A stretch of 64,000 nt of DNA, from the NCBI GenBank assembly GCA_039881145.1, contig JAYKKI010000155.1:472001-536000 (forward strand), written 5' to 3'. Origin of the DNA: Druceiella hillmani (taxonomy: Eukaryota > Arthropoda > Insecta > Lepidoptera > Hepialidae). The notes under the pieces were generated by a model, which saw only the letters and a program-made list of their open reading frames with translations, did not search any database and was not told the origin of the DNA. Position 1 is the stretch's first letter, and each line of letters starts with the position of its first letter. The translations under genes and the position numbers were made by a program. This document shows positions 1 through 12,297 of the stretch, piece by piece.

Positions 1-411
1 TTACTAAGGGCATAGTTACCTGGGGAATTATAAACAAATTATTAGAAAGTAACATACTAAAATATATTTTTTAAATGCTTAAGCAAAATACATATTAGTT
101 ATATGTTAATTATATTAGAATTCAAAGATAATAAAATTATTTTAAATGTGTATATAGTTTCTGAACCACATAAAAAATGGTATTAGAAAGAAAGCAAACG
201 CAAAATAGTAATGGAAAATATTTCAATGTGAATATTCATAGTTTTTCAGATATTTTTGTCTCAATATGTTTTCTAACGAAAATAATGTGCGAAACGAATC
301 TAATAAGTTTCTTATAAATATAATTAAGTTTTATAATAACGGTTAAAACGAATAAATTCGAATATTTATATAAACAAGGTAAACAAACTGACAATTATAA
401 ACAAAAAATAT
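1..411. other. AT-rich sequence, nothing recognised
   Basis: Both strands carry only short open frames with frequent stops. I see no repeat or motif beyond general AT richness. Confidence 0.6.
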
Positions 412-850
412 TTTCTATTTAAACTATTCACTCAGTTCATATTCGCAGATCCAATCGAACACTTCATGTAAACAAATCCTGATAATTTAGGTCACACAGA
501 TCAGTTGTCCCTACGGAATTACATACTCTCTTTCAACTCTGTGTCGACGACATCAATCTCTTAACAACAAAGAGCTCACGTTTATGACTGAGATTGCTAG
601 CCTTGATAGCCTTTTTTGTTCCCGTTGTCAACCTTTTCAATACTATCGATAGCTGTTTCAGTAACAATGCCACGAGGAAAAACCAATCGTTTCACAAAAT
701 CGACTCTCATTTTCATTTCAAGGTTACCTGATAACCAAGTCCTTGGATTAAACTGAATGTAGAAAATTAGGGATGTAGAAAATGGGATTAATCAATGTAT
801 CGGTATTAGGAAACCATTGCATTCCAAACACTTCGTTTATTTTATATTTT
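412..850 (-). repeat. Diverged duplicated segment, pair 1 copy 1
   Basis: This segment aligns along about 430 bases with 7782-8240. Shared words include a 'ctattcactca' start and the series 'atgccac..ggaaaaac', 'tttcaatact' and 'atcaatgtat'. Read on the minus strand, the two copies share a protein-like frame with the pattern LE.KMR..F.KR.VFP.GIVT, then SIE.VD. In this copy the frame runs LSGNLEMKMRVDFVKRLVF, continues PRGIVTETAIDSIEKVD, and stops near 598. A pyrimidine-rich AG lies just upstream of the frame near 753. I do not recognise the family. It could be an old transposon fragment or a duplicated exon. The homology is seen directly; coding is an inference. Confidence 0.6.
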
Positions 851-3255
851 TCGTACCAAACACAAAAAAATAAGCCGCATTTTGCTTTAGCTTCTGTAGA
901 GGTTAGGTATTGGCATTATTTTGAAAGTCCTAAATCCTTTTTCATAAAGTAATCATAAATGTGCATCTTGAGTGATATTATTAATAACGAGTTTATAATC
1001 TTTGTTACTAAAATATTAGGGCAGTTGGCGGTTATTGAACATTATACAGCATAAATTTTAAGATACACAATAGTAGATAGAACCAAGTCAAGCTAATTAG
1101 AGTATTATTTATTTGACCCAAAATGTTTAAATTACTCATTTAAATCACAATTTTTATAAACCAAAGGATGATTTTGAAATTGTGAGGTTTTTGGAAAAAA
1201 TTGGTCCAGAATTCTTTAGAACACGTCCGGTAAATAACAGAAAGTTTTTTAAACTATATTGTAGGTATGACCTTATGAGTACTTACATAGAATTATGTCT
1301 ATAAGTTTTTTACTACAACTGAAAGTACTCTTTGTTAGTCATTGTGCCATATATTGGCGACACAGCCTGATTTTGGTATATTTTTTTAATAAACTATTTA
1401 AGTTGAAGTTTTATTCTCCGATATTTTGGTTACAATTATATCATATTTTAGATAACAATAATTTAAAAATAAAACTCAAATCATCATCATAAAAAGTTAA
1501 CAATTCGTAAAATATTGGAAAAATTAGTTTGTACAAAACTATTAATTGTGCAGACCTAATACGTTTTTTAGTAATAGGTTTGATATAAAGTGGTTATGCC
1601 TTTTAGAAAGCTGTACCGACAGTAATATAATACCATTTCACTTTTGTATAACGGTACATGTAATTGGTCATTTTCTTGATGTTTAAACAATTTATATTAA
1701 TTGTACGTATACCAAATCTGACTGTAATAAAAACACTAGGAATTACAAAAAAAATTAGTTGAAATATAAAATTTTAATATTATTACCTTTTTAAACTACA
1801 TTTGATACAAACAGGTTAAAATATATTTGCTTAAACAAAATGTGTTGCCAAAAAGTAATTTTTTAGGTGTTTTTATTCTTATTCTGAACCGTTTTCATCA
1901 GTCAAGTTCTTTAAGTAGACAAATTAATGAAGTATTAACAGTAATCATTAACTAATAATTTATGTATTTTTAAATAGTTTCACATTTTGTTTATATCTAA
2001 GTACGATTAATGGTAACGTGTCTGCAGTAAACATTTGTAAAAAAAAAACTTCACATTGATTCACGTAACATTGGAAATTGATTTTAATCGAATATGTTAA
2101 AAATAAAATAAACTCATTTCCTTGTATGTTATTCCGTATCTTTAATCTTGTTCATATTTCACAAACAAATATTATTCAGATTTCCTGTGGCTCCTCTATG
2201 AAGATATATATACCGTTTCGTGTCATATTTTCCCAGCCGTTGTCGAAGAGCAATCAATGCAAGAACTTTAAATATTAAACCTTCTTTCATTGATCGAAGG
2301 TTGTTTTTTCTTTACGGAAATTTAACACGATTGATATATCAAGTTCCTGATTTAGTTAAGGTTCCCGTACCTATCTTCCTGGCTCTCCATCACTGCCGTT
2401 TTTCTCAAAAACCTTTTGATTTCCAAATTGAAGTAATAATAAAGGCTATGTTTCAGTAGTAACATTTTCATCAAAATGCTTTTGTATAACATATAGAAAG
2501 ATTTATTTGAAAGTTTTATAGAGTTAAGTGAACTAACCGAAATAATTGCTTGTTATTTATTATATGTCGTACGGAAGAAAGAGCAAGTTATGAGGATTAC
2601 AAAATTATGAAATAGGTTATATAATAATTTATATCATGAGACAAAGTATTTTTTTTGGAAGTGTGCTGTGCACGTACTTCTAAAAGTGGGAATTATATAA
2701 AAAAATGTTTATAAGCTGGAAATATTTTGGTTATAAAAGCGTTTTAAATGTTTTCTTTTGAGCTCGCTATATTCAGAACAAAGGTGCACATTGCAAGCCT
2801 TATTTCTGACTTTTTATATACTTGGAATGAATGTGTAAATGCGCATAAATTGCCTATGCGAGACTTGTAGCAATAAATAGGTTTTTTTACATTTTTAATA
2901 ATTTAGGTAAAATAAAGTTACTATTAATTACTTTCAAAATATACATTTTTCACAACGTAAATATATCTTTCACAGACGTAAAAACGTTATGTATTTTATA
3001 GAATATATTTAAGATCTAGGATAAACGCATCAGATTTTTTATAATTTTCAAGTCAGTGAGGAGCATTATGAATGGTCTGTTTTTGTTATTTTTGAAACGA
3101 ATTTTTAAATACACAATTTAACATTATGAAAAAAATATCGTTACATTCCTTATAATAAGCCCTTTCCTATTATACTCAACATAATAAAAAAATATTTGAG
3201 ACTTATAATTACTCCCTCTTTAATTATTACATGAATGTTTAAAAAAAAAGTAGAA
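851..3255. other. AT-rich sequence, no supported gene
   Basis: Open frames of 65 to 79 codons at 1295-1492, 2078-2278 and 2220-2459 have no recognisable motif and overlap one another in different frames. I see no RNA gene or clear mobile element here. Confidence 0.5.
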
Positions 3256-3261
3256 GCGCAA

Positions 3262-3352
3262 AATATGGGGTTGCGACAGACGAACTAACAGACAGACATA
3301 TGAGTGATCTTATGAGACTTACCTTTTTAATTTCGGGGTCTGCAATCCTAAA
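3262..3352 (+). repeat. Decayed fragment of a 'gacagac' type interspersed repeat
   Basis: The segment has a degenerate GACAGAC-rich core followed by a 'ggggtctgcaatcctaaaa' end. This resembles the GACAGAC and 'acggaaccctaaaa' landmarks of repeats common in Lepidoptera. It is short and diverged, so the assignment is tentative. Confidence 0.3.
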
Positions 3353-5550
3353 ACCGGCGTATTTTTTTATTTATCAGTATTTAGTGAACACTAGCTTATT
3401 TAGCGGAACATTATTATTCGTTATTATGAAATATTCTAAGGGTGAGTGTGTATGAAATAATTTATAAATTGAACGAAAAACATTATGTGTAACTTAATAC
3501 TTGTTTTTAATATATTGCTAAGCTAAATAAAAATATTATGTATAAACAAATAGAGATATCTAAAGGCATGGTTACAAAAATATAACTTTAAAACCCATGT
3601 CAAGTGCAGCAGAAATCGTACTGTGAGAATTTTATAAACATTTAGGGTCTTGGAAAGATCTAGGTACGCATAGTATTTCCATTTTTTACTACTTGACTAT
3701 ATTGCCTATAAAATCTTCAACAGGCGTAAAGACGTCGTGCGTATTTGAAACATTATGAAAGCTAAGAATCATCGAAATAGTTTCTCTGGAATCTTTACTT
3801 AAATATTTAAAACTTCTATTTTTTAGATTGAGTCATTTCGGAGATAAAGAGGAGAACATATATTTTTTCATATATTTCAGTATATCTCATAATATGTATA
3901 ACTTAAAATTATTAAAAAAAATAATGTAGTCCTTTAAATGATAATATGGTACTGAAAAATATCAGTTAATCAACCCCCCCCCCCATTGAAATGTTTAAAT
4001 GAACCTGCACTTTGTTTTTTACACCTTCTTGGAAAACCGTAACAAATAGCACAAAAGAATAAATCTCTGGTATGCGGCATCTGTAAGTTTCAATTGCGGT
4101 CCATATACCACCTTTAATCAATGAAAATCTTCGACAGCAATTTAATATTTTAACGAAAATTTACCTATTAAATACGATTTTTTCTAGAACGATCAAATTA
4201 GTACTTATATTTATACCTGTAATCGTTCCATCTGCTTTCCAAGTTCTTGTCCATCTTTTCATCTTTATTCACAATTTCGTGAAAGTTATTAAGTTAAAAA
4301 TTGAAATACTTACGTAAAACTGGCTTGTAATTATGGTATATGTTGAAAAACACGATTTTGATTAAAGCATTACATTATTTGAGAATTACATTATAATAAG
4401 GTTATTATCAATAAAAACATTTCCGATATTCACATAGTAATACAAAGTAAACCAGGAATTTTTGTCGAAAAATAAAGGCCTAAAGATTATGCAAAACACA
4501 GTCATTCGATCCTAAATAAAATCATGAAGAATAGTTCTTGAAATTAAAGTTCGATGAATTAAGAGAAACATTCAATTTTTTGATTATTTATAAGACTCAG
4601 TATATTTGTTTCTATCAAGTATTGCGACTAGTTCTGTTTAACCGATTTTATGAAATTCGCATACGAGTCTCCCTGAAAATACATAAATACTTTGGAATTT
4701 TTTTGGCATTTTATCCTCAAATCTTGCAGGGATACCGCTTGCCTAAATCGAGAAACTTTAGGATTTGCTGGTTTTAAGATAGTATTGTGGGTATCAAGCA
4801 GAAACCTTGTCATAGAGCTATGAATTCCGACTCCTCAATTTTAATGCATCGATCATCAATTTATTATTTTGACCCTCAATTTGTCATCGAAGCTCAATGA
4901 TAAAGTCTCCGCTTTCAACTCTTGGTTTCAACTTCTCAGTCCTTATGCTGCAAGGGTACGGCCTGTCTAAATTATCAGACTTGAAAATATATTCATTTCA
5001 GATTAGTAAAATAGATGACGAAAAATGACACTAGTAATTTAATTTTGAAACACAATTAAATGTTGGATTACTATGAATCCAAGTTTTAGTTTTTGTATTT
5101 TTTAATTTTTTTAATTAATTAACCTTTGATACATAAAATTACGACGTTCACAACACTAGACTTTCACAGTGTGCGTCCATTCTTACACCACAACTTAGTA
5201 AAACGCCTTCTTTTCTACCACCAAAATTATATTAGTAGCTATTTTTAACATGAGATCATATTTGAAATTGAAAAGAAATCTGTACATAATTTATTGATGA
5301 AATTTTGATTGAGGTGGCGTCGTCTGGTGGATATTTATCTTCAAATAAAGATATCAAACGGTGATGTTTTCCTGCGTGTGACAAAGATATAGCCCGAAGA
5401 GAAATCTGAAAGTTTTATGTAGTCCGAAGAAATTAAGCTTTAAACTTTTCTCTATTACATTTATATTAAATGATTAGGTACTGTAGAGATTAAATGTAGA
5501 CATAGTGGATATCTAATGAGAGAAAATACACAATGCGAAAGATTGTATTT

Positions 5551-5552
<2 letters not shown>
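3353..5552. other. AT-rich sequence with an 11-base C run
   Basis: A run of 11 C residues lies at about 3974-3984 and is conspicuous in this AT-rich context. Overlapping 79- and 61-codon frames on opposite strands near 4538-4813 carry no recognisable domain. Nothing else is supported. Confidence 0.5.
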
Positions 5553-5649
<97 letters not shown>

Positions 5650-5650
5650 A
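5553..5650. repeat. (TA)n microsatellite
   Basis: This is an almost pure TA dinucleotide tract, broken by a short 'acacac' stretch and a single G interruption. Confidence 0.95.
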
Positions 5651-6699
5651 TATAATTAGTACTGAAATTATTAAAGTTGTTCGTGTAATAATGTTTTCTT
5701 TCGATAGGTTTAAATTATCTTAATAAAAAATCGAAAATTGCAATGAGCGTAATAATATGTATAAAAATATCTTCCCGTCATTTACCTCAGAAGAAAAAAA
5801 TCGTCACAATTTAAAACAAATAAAAAAGGGGCAATTATACAGGTCTAACTCAAATTGCCATTGCAATAAAAGTGGAAACCGCCTTAAAACTGTCTGCAGT
5901 TCCGATATCGATTTAAAGAAAATTGTTTTATGCTAAATAAAAATTCTCGGCGTCTACACTTCCGCTGTCGTCGTTAATTTGATTGTTTCACTTTAAGGTC
6001 CAGTTTAGAATGTACGAGTTTATGTTTAACATGAACAAAGAAAATTATTAAAATAGTTGTAGAGTTAGAGAGTAAAATATTCTGATATGATTTTCACTAT
6101 CACTTAAAATTTCCTCTTTTGAAAAAAACATTAAGTGTTAAACATTAGTAAAAATCAGTTGAAACATTGATGTTAAAGTAATATTATGAAAGTAAAGGAA
6201 TTAATCGAATCATAGCTATAACCGAAAAAGTTTTTTTCAAAATTAACTTTAATGATAAAATGAATTCAAAAATTTTAATAGTAATAAGAAAAATATAAAT
6301 ACATAATTGTAAAAAAAATTAACAACAGTAAGTACTATTTAAAATTCTGTGTATGTGTCTGTCTTGAACCAAACGGAAAATAGACTAACTCAAATTTTTA
6401 TAAAAATAAAAGCAACTCCTTCTTCTGCGCGGATTAAGACTGTAGCAAAATTTCGAACTAAATTCATGTTTCATTTTTATATCAAATTAATATCCAACCG
6501 TGCAATTTTTTATATTTTTTATCACCTAGGAAAATGTATTATCAATAATTTTGAAAACTATGTACATACATTGGAATTCACCCAGCAAAGCAGATCATTG
6601 AACCAGGGTAAAAGTTGTTTACGTCTTATTTAAATGTTCTAATTCTTACAATTGATAATTATTTATGGAATATGAAAAACATAGCCACGGTAAGTTTAT
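5651..6699. other. AT-rich sequence, no supported gene
   Basis: A 94-codon frame at 6349-6633 on the plus strand has no domain that I recognise. Its composition matches the surrounding non-coding DNA, so I do not call it a gene. Confidence 0.45.
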
Positions 6700-6950
6700 T
6701 ATATAGTTATGGTTGCACTGGATCATTAATATATTATTACGATTGATTTTTTTAATAAAGTGTCGTTACTGGTGTCATATATTAGACGGCGTAGTACATT
6801 GTTTATTACTATAATGCAAATTGTTTTATTGCAGTATTTTCTAAATGTATATTAAGAAATAAATAGACATTTAAATTTAATTGGATGTGATAAGTTGTTT
6901 CAACCTATTATATTGGATCGTGTATTTACTTGACGTCAAATAAGCAAAAA
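6700..6950 (+). repeat. Diverged duplicated segment, pair 2 copy 1
   Basis: This aligns with 24858-25115. Both copies start near 'gcactggatcat', share 'aatgcaaatt' followed by a pyrimidine-rich AG at about 6834, and then an aligned stretch holding AATAAA (6860-6865). They end at 'gacgtcaaataagcaaa' here and 'gacttcacataaacaaag' in the partner. The order acceptor-like AG, short open stretch, stop, AATAAA resembles the last exon and 3' end of a gene, but this could equally be a transposon tail. Function is unknown. Confidence 0.55.
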
Positions 6951-6951
6951 A

Positions 6952-6952
<1 letters not shown>

Positions 6953-7006
<54 letters not shown>

Positions 7007-7008
7007 AA

Positions 7009-7064
<56 letters not shown>
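6953..7064. repeat. (TA)n microsatellite
   Basis: The tract is about 110 bases of TA with a few G, AA and GTG interruptions. It directly follows duplicated segment pair 2 copy 1. Open frames through it encode only alternating Ile-Tyr and are not genes. Confidence 0.95.
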
Positions 7065-7065
<1 letters not shown>

Positions 7066-7781
7066 TTATTCGATTCAGTTGGATAATTATCCCACTATGG
7101 AAACTACATAAGATTTGAAACCTAATAATACGTACGTTTTGATGCCATTTTCCATCGCTGTTCGGAATAGACAAATTTGCATGAAATTTGCCCAACATAT
7201 TACATTCATATAAACTATATATCAAAGGTCTTCATGGTTTTCTTATGGTGTATATATCCCATATCTTTGATGTTTTAAAATGAAGGTTGTTTTAAATGAA
7301 GGTCTGTTTTATATTTTTTGCTACAAGGTTGGAACAGGAAATGGAATTGATTTAGAATGCGAATTTTTTATTTTTGTTTGTATTGTTTGATCAAAACTTG
7401 ATACGTTTTTTCAAATGTGTTTTTTTAGTGGGATCGAAATAAGGATATTTTCTTCATTTCTCTTTATGTGTTAATATATATTATAGTTCTTCTCTGTGGC
7501 TCAAATGTCTGGAAAATTTTAACAAAATAGGTATCTGTTGGTTCACTACGGTTTACGGGATGGGTTACGAGGATACGGGGGGGGGGGGTTACGTGAAATT
7601 GGAAGTTATTTACTTATTTATATAACAACGTACATTCTTCAGATAATTGTCATTGTAGATAATTTGTATATTGCAAAAATAGTAAACTTTCGTATAACAG
7701 AATAGAGGACGAATAGATTCAAATATATTAACAAATTAACGAAGTTGCCAATTTAAATAAATAAATCATTATAACAAACCA
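7065..7781. other. AT-rich sequence with a 12-base G run
   Basis: A run of about 12 G residues lies at 7577-7588. No gene is supported in this interval. Confidence 0.5.
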
Positions 7782-8240
7782 AAACACTCCTTTATTTATA
7801 CTATTCACTCAAGTCATTGATATTCATACTCGCAGGTCCAGTGGAATTCTTCAAATAGATAATCTGTCAGGAATCAAGTCACGCAAATTCATTGACCCGG
7901 TGTCAATAAATTTGCGTCACTTGATCCCATAGTCTCTCGTAACTGCGTATCGCTAACATTAATCCCATAATAACACAGACGTTTATAACCAACATTACTA
8001 GGCTCGATAGTCTTTTTTGTTTCCTTTTGTCCACTCTTTCAATACTACTAAGAGTTCTTCTAGTTACAATGCCACATGGAAAAACAGATCGTTTCGCAAA
8101 ATTGAGTCTCATTTTCACTTCAAGGGTATTGGACAATAAAGTCTTTAAAATTAATTGATTTTAATGAACGGATGCTATCAATGTATTAGCATCAGATTAC
8201 TGAAATTTCTAGAACATCTCTTTTACGGAATACAAAAATG
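7782..8240 (-). repeat. Diverged duplicated segment, pair 1 copy 2, with 77-codon frame
   Basis: This is the partner of 412-850. Its minus-strand frame stays open from about 8136 to 7903, longer than in copy 1. It contains LEVKMRLNFAKRSVFP, then GIVTRRTLSSIERVDKRKQK, then a hydrophobic stretch (LVMLVINVCVIMGLMLAI) that could be a membrane segment, and finally SYERLWDQVTQ. There is no in-frame ATG at the left edge of the frame; the upstream part is open through TTG. It could be a decayed exon of a membrane protein or of a transposon protein. I do not recognise the family. The duplication is seen directly; that it was ever translated is an inference. Confidence 0.55.
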
Positions 8241-8814
8241 CAAAGTTCGACCTTATATTCATTTTGTAGTTTTGAACAAAGAACAAACAAAATATACAAA
8301 TTTCTTGAAAAGAACTCGGAATATTTTTCCTTCATGAATTACGTTTAGGACGCAAAGCAAGTGAGACAATAGGCGTTATACGCACAACGATGGATGAAGG
8401 TGTACTCTCCCCTGACACAACTAGGCATTGATTCCCAACTAAAACAAATCAATGTTTGAGTTGGCATTATCAGGCAGAGATAATTTCATACTGGAATAGA
8501 AAGAGGAGCCAAAATCTCTTCAACTCCAGAAACGGACCAATGTGAGCTCAGAGCTTCCGAGTTTGCATCATGCCAATATATGGCAAAAACATCTTTTTAT
8601 CTGTACTTCTCTATGCATCTAATTGTTTCCCTTACATACTCCATGTTTGTCTCGCTGTGTATTTATATAATAAAAAAATTAAAGCTGCCGATCAGATTAA
8701 GGTTAAAATTATTTGTATAAACTTATAAAATTATTTACAACAAAAACAACTGGTGAAGATCCTAATAGTTTTTCAGCTAATCCTCGTACGTAATTGTAAT
8801 CCACCGAAGAATAC
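8241..8814. other. Unassigned sequence upstream of a copia fragment
   Basis: The stretch around 8340-8600 is less AT-rich than its neighbours and may belong to the same decayed retrotransposon as 8815-8996. I could not find a clear reading frame. Confidence 0.35.
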
Positions 8815-8996
8815 TACCTGCACAGAGAAACAGTGGAATTACTAATTTATGCAGCAGTCGTAAGTAGATTTGATATTATATTTGCTGTGAGTCAGATGAG
8901 TAGTTTTATTATATTTTTTGTGAGTCAGATGAGTTCACTGTAGTATCTAAAGAAACCAAGGTATATGGTTTATACTATTTGCATAACTCAAACACC
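8815..8996 (+). pseudogene. Ty1/copia pol fragment (before the RNase H domain)
   Basis: The plus-strand frame reads YLHRETVELLIYAAVVSRFD and continues IIFAVSQMSSF. This fits the conserved copia segment YRE.VGSLLY.A.VSRPDI.FAV...SRF that lies between the reverse transcriptase and RNase H domains. Downstream, an in-frame stop is followed by YLKKPRY, matching the usual RYLKGT motif with the first Arg codon turned into TAG. An 11-codon (33-base) unit is duplicated in tandem and in frame: 'gtgagtcagatgagt' occurs at 8887-8901 and again at 8920-8934. About 60 codons remain, no LTR was found, and the fragment is clearly dead. Confidence 0.7.
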
Positions 8997-11900
8997 TCAG
9001 ACCTAATCGACGACTCAAAGTTAAATTAAAAATTCACGAGACTTAAAATTGGAAAGTTAGAACCTGATATGATTTTTATTTGTAATCTTTAATTGTGTAA
9101 TATAATGCAACTCTTACAATTCAGACTTCATGATTTGATTATGTTATATTATTTCAATAACTTCAAACTTTATAACTTAATACAACGATTTCATTTTATG
9201 TTTTATTGGTACTCTAACGTTGTAATTTTATGTAATTATTTCACCTTTATATTTCGTCTGTAATTTACAACTTTGTACTTTGATAAAACTTTTAAAAATC
9301 TTGGGGTTACAACATTTGACTAGAGTAATTCCTGATTTTTTCGTAACATTTAAACTTTGTTCTTCTGATTTTACATGAAAACTGGAAGCCGGTAACAAAA
9401 TATATGTTTAATTAAGATAAGCGTTTGTGCTTTTGGGACATCAACAAATCTTATAAGACAAGAAATCTTCATTTCCTTCCTTACAAGAAATATTCATTTA
9501 ACATGAGTAATATTTTAAAGATAAATATTTTAATAATTATTTAAAAATTCATGTAAGCCCAATTAAATAAATTTATCAAAAAATCTCATGGCCAAACTAC
9601 ATCTACTTTCTTACAAAACAAGCAACAGACAAAGAGAGATGATCATTTTATTATTAAATTATTTGCTTTTTGACTCCACTGTCGTTTAAAGATAAATATA
9701 AAGGCAAACAAAAACCACTATTTTAAGCAGCATATGGAATTAAATCTCAAAACGGAATTTCTTACCACTAAGTAGATTGGTATTTCAAATTTAGAAAAAT
9801 GCAAAATACTTGTGTATTCACGCATTCCGCAATCATATTACGTTTTTGTAGGAAGTTTATACTAATTTTTAAACATTTCAAAAATTATTACAAGAATATA
9901 TATTACCAAAACCATAGTATATAATTTATGAATATTTAATAAATATTTGATAATTTATATTAGTATTTTGATAATATATATGTTGAAAAATCGTCCTCAT
10001 TTCATACGTTACTTTTTTTTAGTTTTTGCAGATTTTGTCTGTAAAGTTTTTTCTTTGTTATAAAATACGAGTCTTCTGTGTAAATAATCCTAAAAATATA
10101 TCTTAAAATGGTTAATATCGTCAAAACTAAAAGCATGCTTCTCTTATATCTCGATAGATATAGAAAATGTTTTGAGGGCAATTAATAGCACCGCACTCAT
10201 TATTGTGTCAGTTTATCAATGCGAAAGAATTATTTTTGATAAAAAAGAATAAATAGGTTAGAAAAAAATAATCAATTACTTTTTGAGTAAACTGGTATTA
10301 TAATTTTAAATATCCATTAAGTCACATCATGCAATTGAGCGGTTAACTACTTATGATAACTACTATTTTACAATAGATGTTAACCAACTTGAATTCTAAT
10401 TCCTTTTATAAAGTTTAATACAGTTACATATGGAAAAAAAGATCTCAAACATAGTCAAACTTAAAATCCAATAAATTGTTAGACTGAGATTTATTATTAC
10501 CCAATCAGCAGAGCTAGAAATTTAGTTTCCTGATGAATGACGTTAATCCGACCATTTAGGCTTTCCAAATTTATTTAACAAACCACTTATCTGAAGCGCA
10601 ATTTACAAATATTTTTCAAGATTTTCATAGATAAATAAAATTCATTAAACTAATCACAAATGGTTTTTAAAGATAATTAATATCCATAAAGAGGAGATAA
10701 TTACGATCCTTATACGGTTTCTATAGATAATTAAGATGGATAAAACGGATGAACAAAAACCATCTTATAAATTAGTATGTGATTGTAGACTATAAATGCT
10801 AGTAAACCAAAAAAAAAATATTATCGATTCTTATTTATACTTTTAAAATAATTAATAAGGAAAAATTTTATTATGAGAACGGTTTGTTAGAAAAAGTGAA
10901 AGAGTAATGGGGAGCATATCTAAATCATGCAATCCGCCATTTTAGAAGGCATAATACGAGTGTGATTTATCATTATCCTATACACACATGCAGTGATTTA
11001 TTCGTTTATACTGCAAACACCAGCAAAGACATTTCTTTAGTAAATATTACATCTCATATCAAACCTTCACTTGATTTATCACATCTTCTAAGCAAACTGT
11101 TGAGATAAACGATCTAAACAACCTAGCTCTTGCGAGAAATTGTGTAAATTTTGCTGCCCTTCTGTTATATTAATGTCAACATTTAGACAGATTTAAGTAT
11201 CACTTTGATATGGGCTTCTTTCATATGGACGTCTGGTCAAAAGTACAAAGCATTTTTAATATTTTTTAACAAAAATTGGTAAAGTACGATTTCATTCATT
11301 GTTATGGTCTCTATTATTTATGAATTATATGTTTTCTTGAAGGTGAGTGAAATATAAATATTTTATGACAATATTTCGAAATACCAGCAGAAACCAAACT
11401 TTGGGGAGTATTCGTAACACAAAATTAACATCCTGTTAACGAAATAAAAAATGGCCTAGCTAACTTCAACAAAATCCTAAAGATTCGTTCGTTTGGTAAA
11501 CTAAAGGATGAAGACTATAACTTTCGTATCACAAAAAGAAAAGAAAAAGCTGGTTTGAATGCTGAAAGGAATATTGATTTGAGTAGTGAATGAATTAAAT
11601 TAAAAGTAGAGAACGGCATTGTTAGTTCGGGCAATTTTATTTAATTATTTTAATAGATTGTAAGTAACATTTCTTTTGATGATGAAATGTGTCTTATATA
11701 TCATTATTTCACTAGTTGTAACTTCACGTAGTAAATAAAGGAGGTGCGCATGCGTTAATGTAGCAATGAAATACAACTTTAACATTCTAAGTGCACTAAT
11801 TTCATTCTGTATCAGTGAGTAAAATGAAATAATTCCAATCAATATAAAGGATGTCTTCGTTATTAATGATTCATTAATTACTTCAGTAAATTTTTCCTTT

Positions 11901-12250
11901 GGTTTTGTACTACACCGAAAACCATAACGAAGATTTTATTTACATTATAAACTATAACTGATACAATAGTTTACTTTGATGGAAAATATTTATTATTTAC
12001 TATTTCGTGTTAAAATGCCGAATTTGATATTTGGTCGTAACCATTAGGTACACAATTAATCGTCAAATTTGCTTGCGATGCATATTATTATTGAAATAGG
12101 TACTAAACTTTACAAACGAAGTGTGTACATCGGGGATAGAGGTAGGATATTCAATTTGTTTAAATATCGTTATTATCATAAATAAATTATTAATGAGATA
12201 GCCTGGGTGAAGACCCTTGTGATATAAAGATAAACACAGGTAAGTTACAG
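8997..12250. other. AT-rich sequence, no supported gene
   Basis: More than 3 kb carries only short frames (for example 65 codons at 11645-11842 and 75 codons at 12063-12290, minus strand) with no motif. The latter overlaps the tRNA-like sequence and is a chance frame. No other repeat was seen. Confidence 0.5.
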
Positions 12251-12297
12251 GTGGAACATTCGACTGCAGATAGAGAGGTCGCTGGTTCAAACCCGGT
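12251..12297 (+). pseudogene. tRNA-Cys-like 3' half (tRNA relic)
   Basis: The sequence matches the central and 3' part of a cytosolic tRNA-Cys. The anticodon arm lies at 12259-12275 with loop CTGCAGA, giving anticodon GCA at 12266-12268. The stem has one G-A mismatch. The variable region follows, then a T arm at 12281-12297 with an exact internal promoter B box (GGTTCAAACCC, 12284-12294). The 5' half, D arm and acceptor stem are not recognisable. It is therefore a tRNA pseudogene or the head of a tRNA-derived SINE, not a working tRNA. Confidence 0.65.

Noticed and set aside
2220..2459. Possible similarity of 2340-2460 to 40200-40290 (PFDF-containing frames)
   Set aside because: Only a few short words match and the alignment does not extend.
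6349..6633. 94-codon plus-strand frame
   Set aside because: Amino acid use reflects local AT richness and no domain is visible. Its closeness to duplicated segment pair 2 is not enough, because the frame has no counterpart near copy 2.
6926..7225. 99-codon minus-strand open frame
   Set aside because: Its middle is an Ile-Tyr repeat from the (TA)n microsatellite; the open frame is a by-product of TA repeats having no stop. The same holds for frames at 14915-15100, 33947-34274, 40389-40625, 49533-49751, 52351-52626 and 55701-55883.
12063..12290. 75-codon minus-strand frame
   Set aside because: It lies antisense across the tRNA-Cys-like relic and has no motif.
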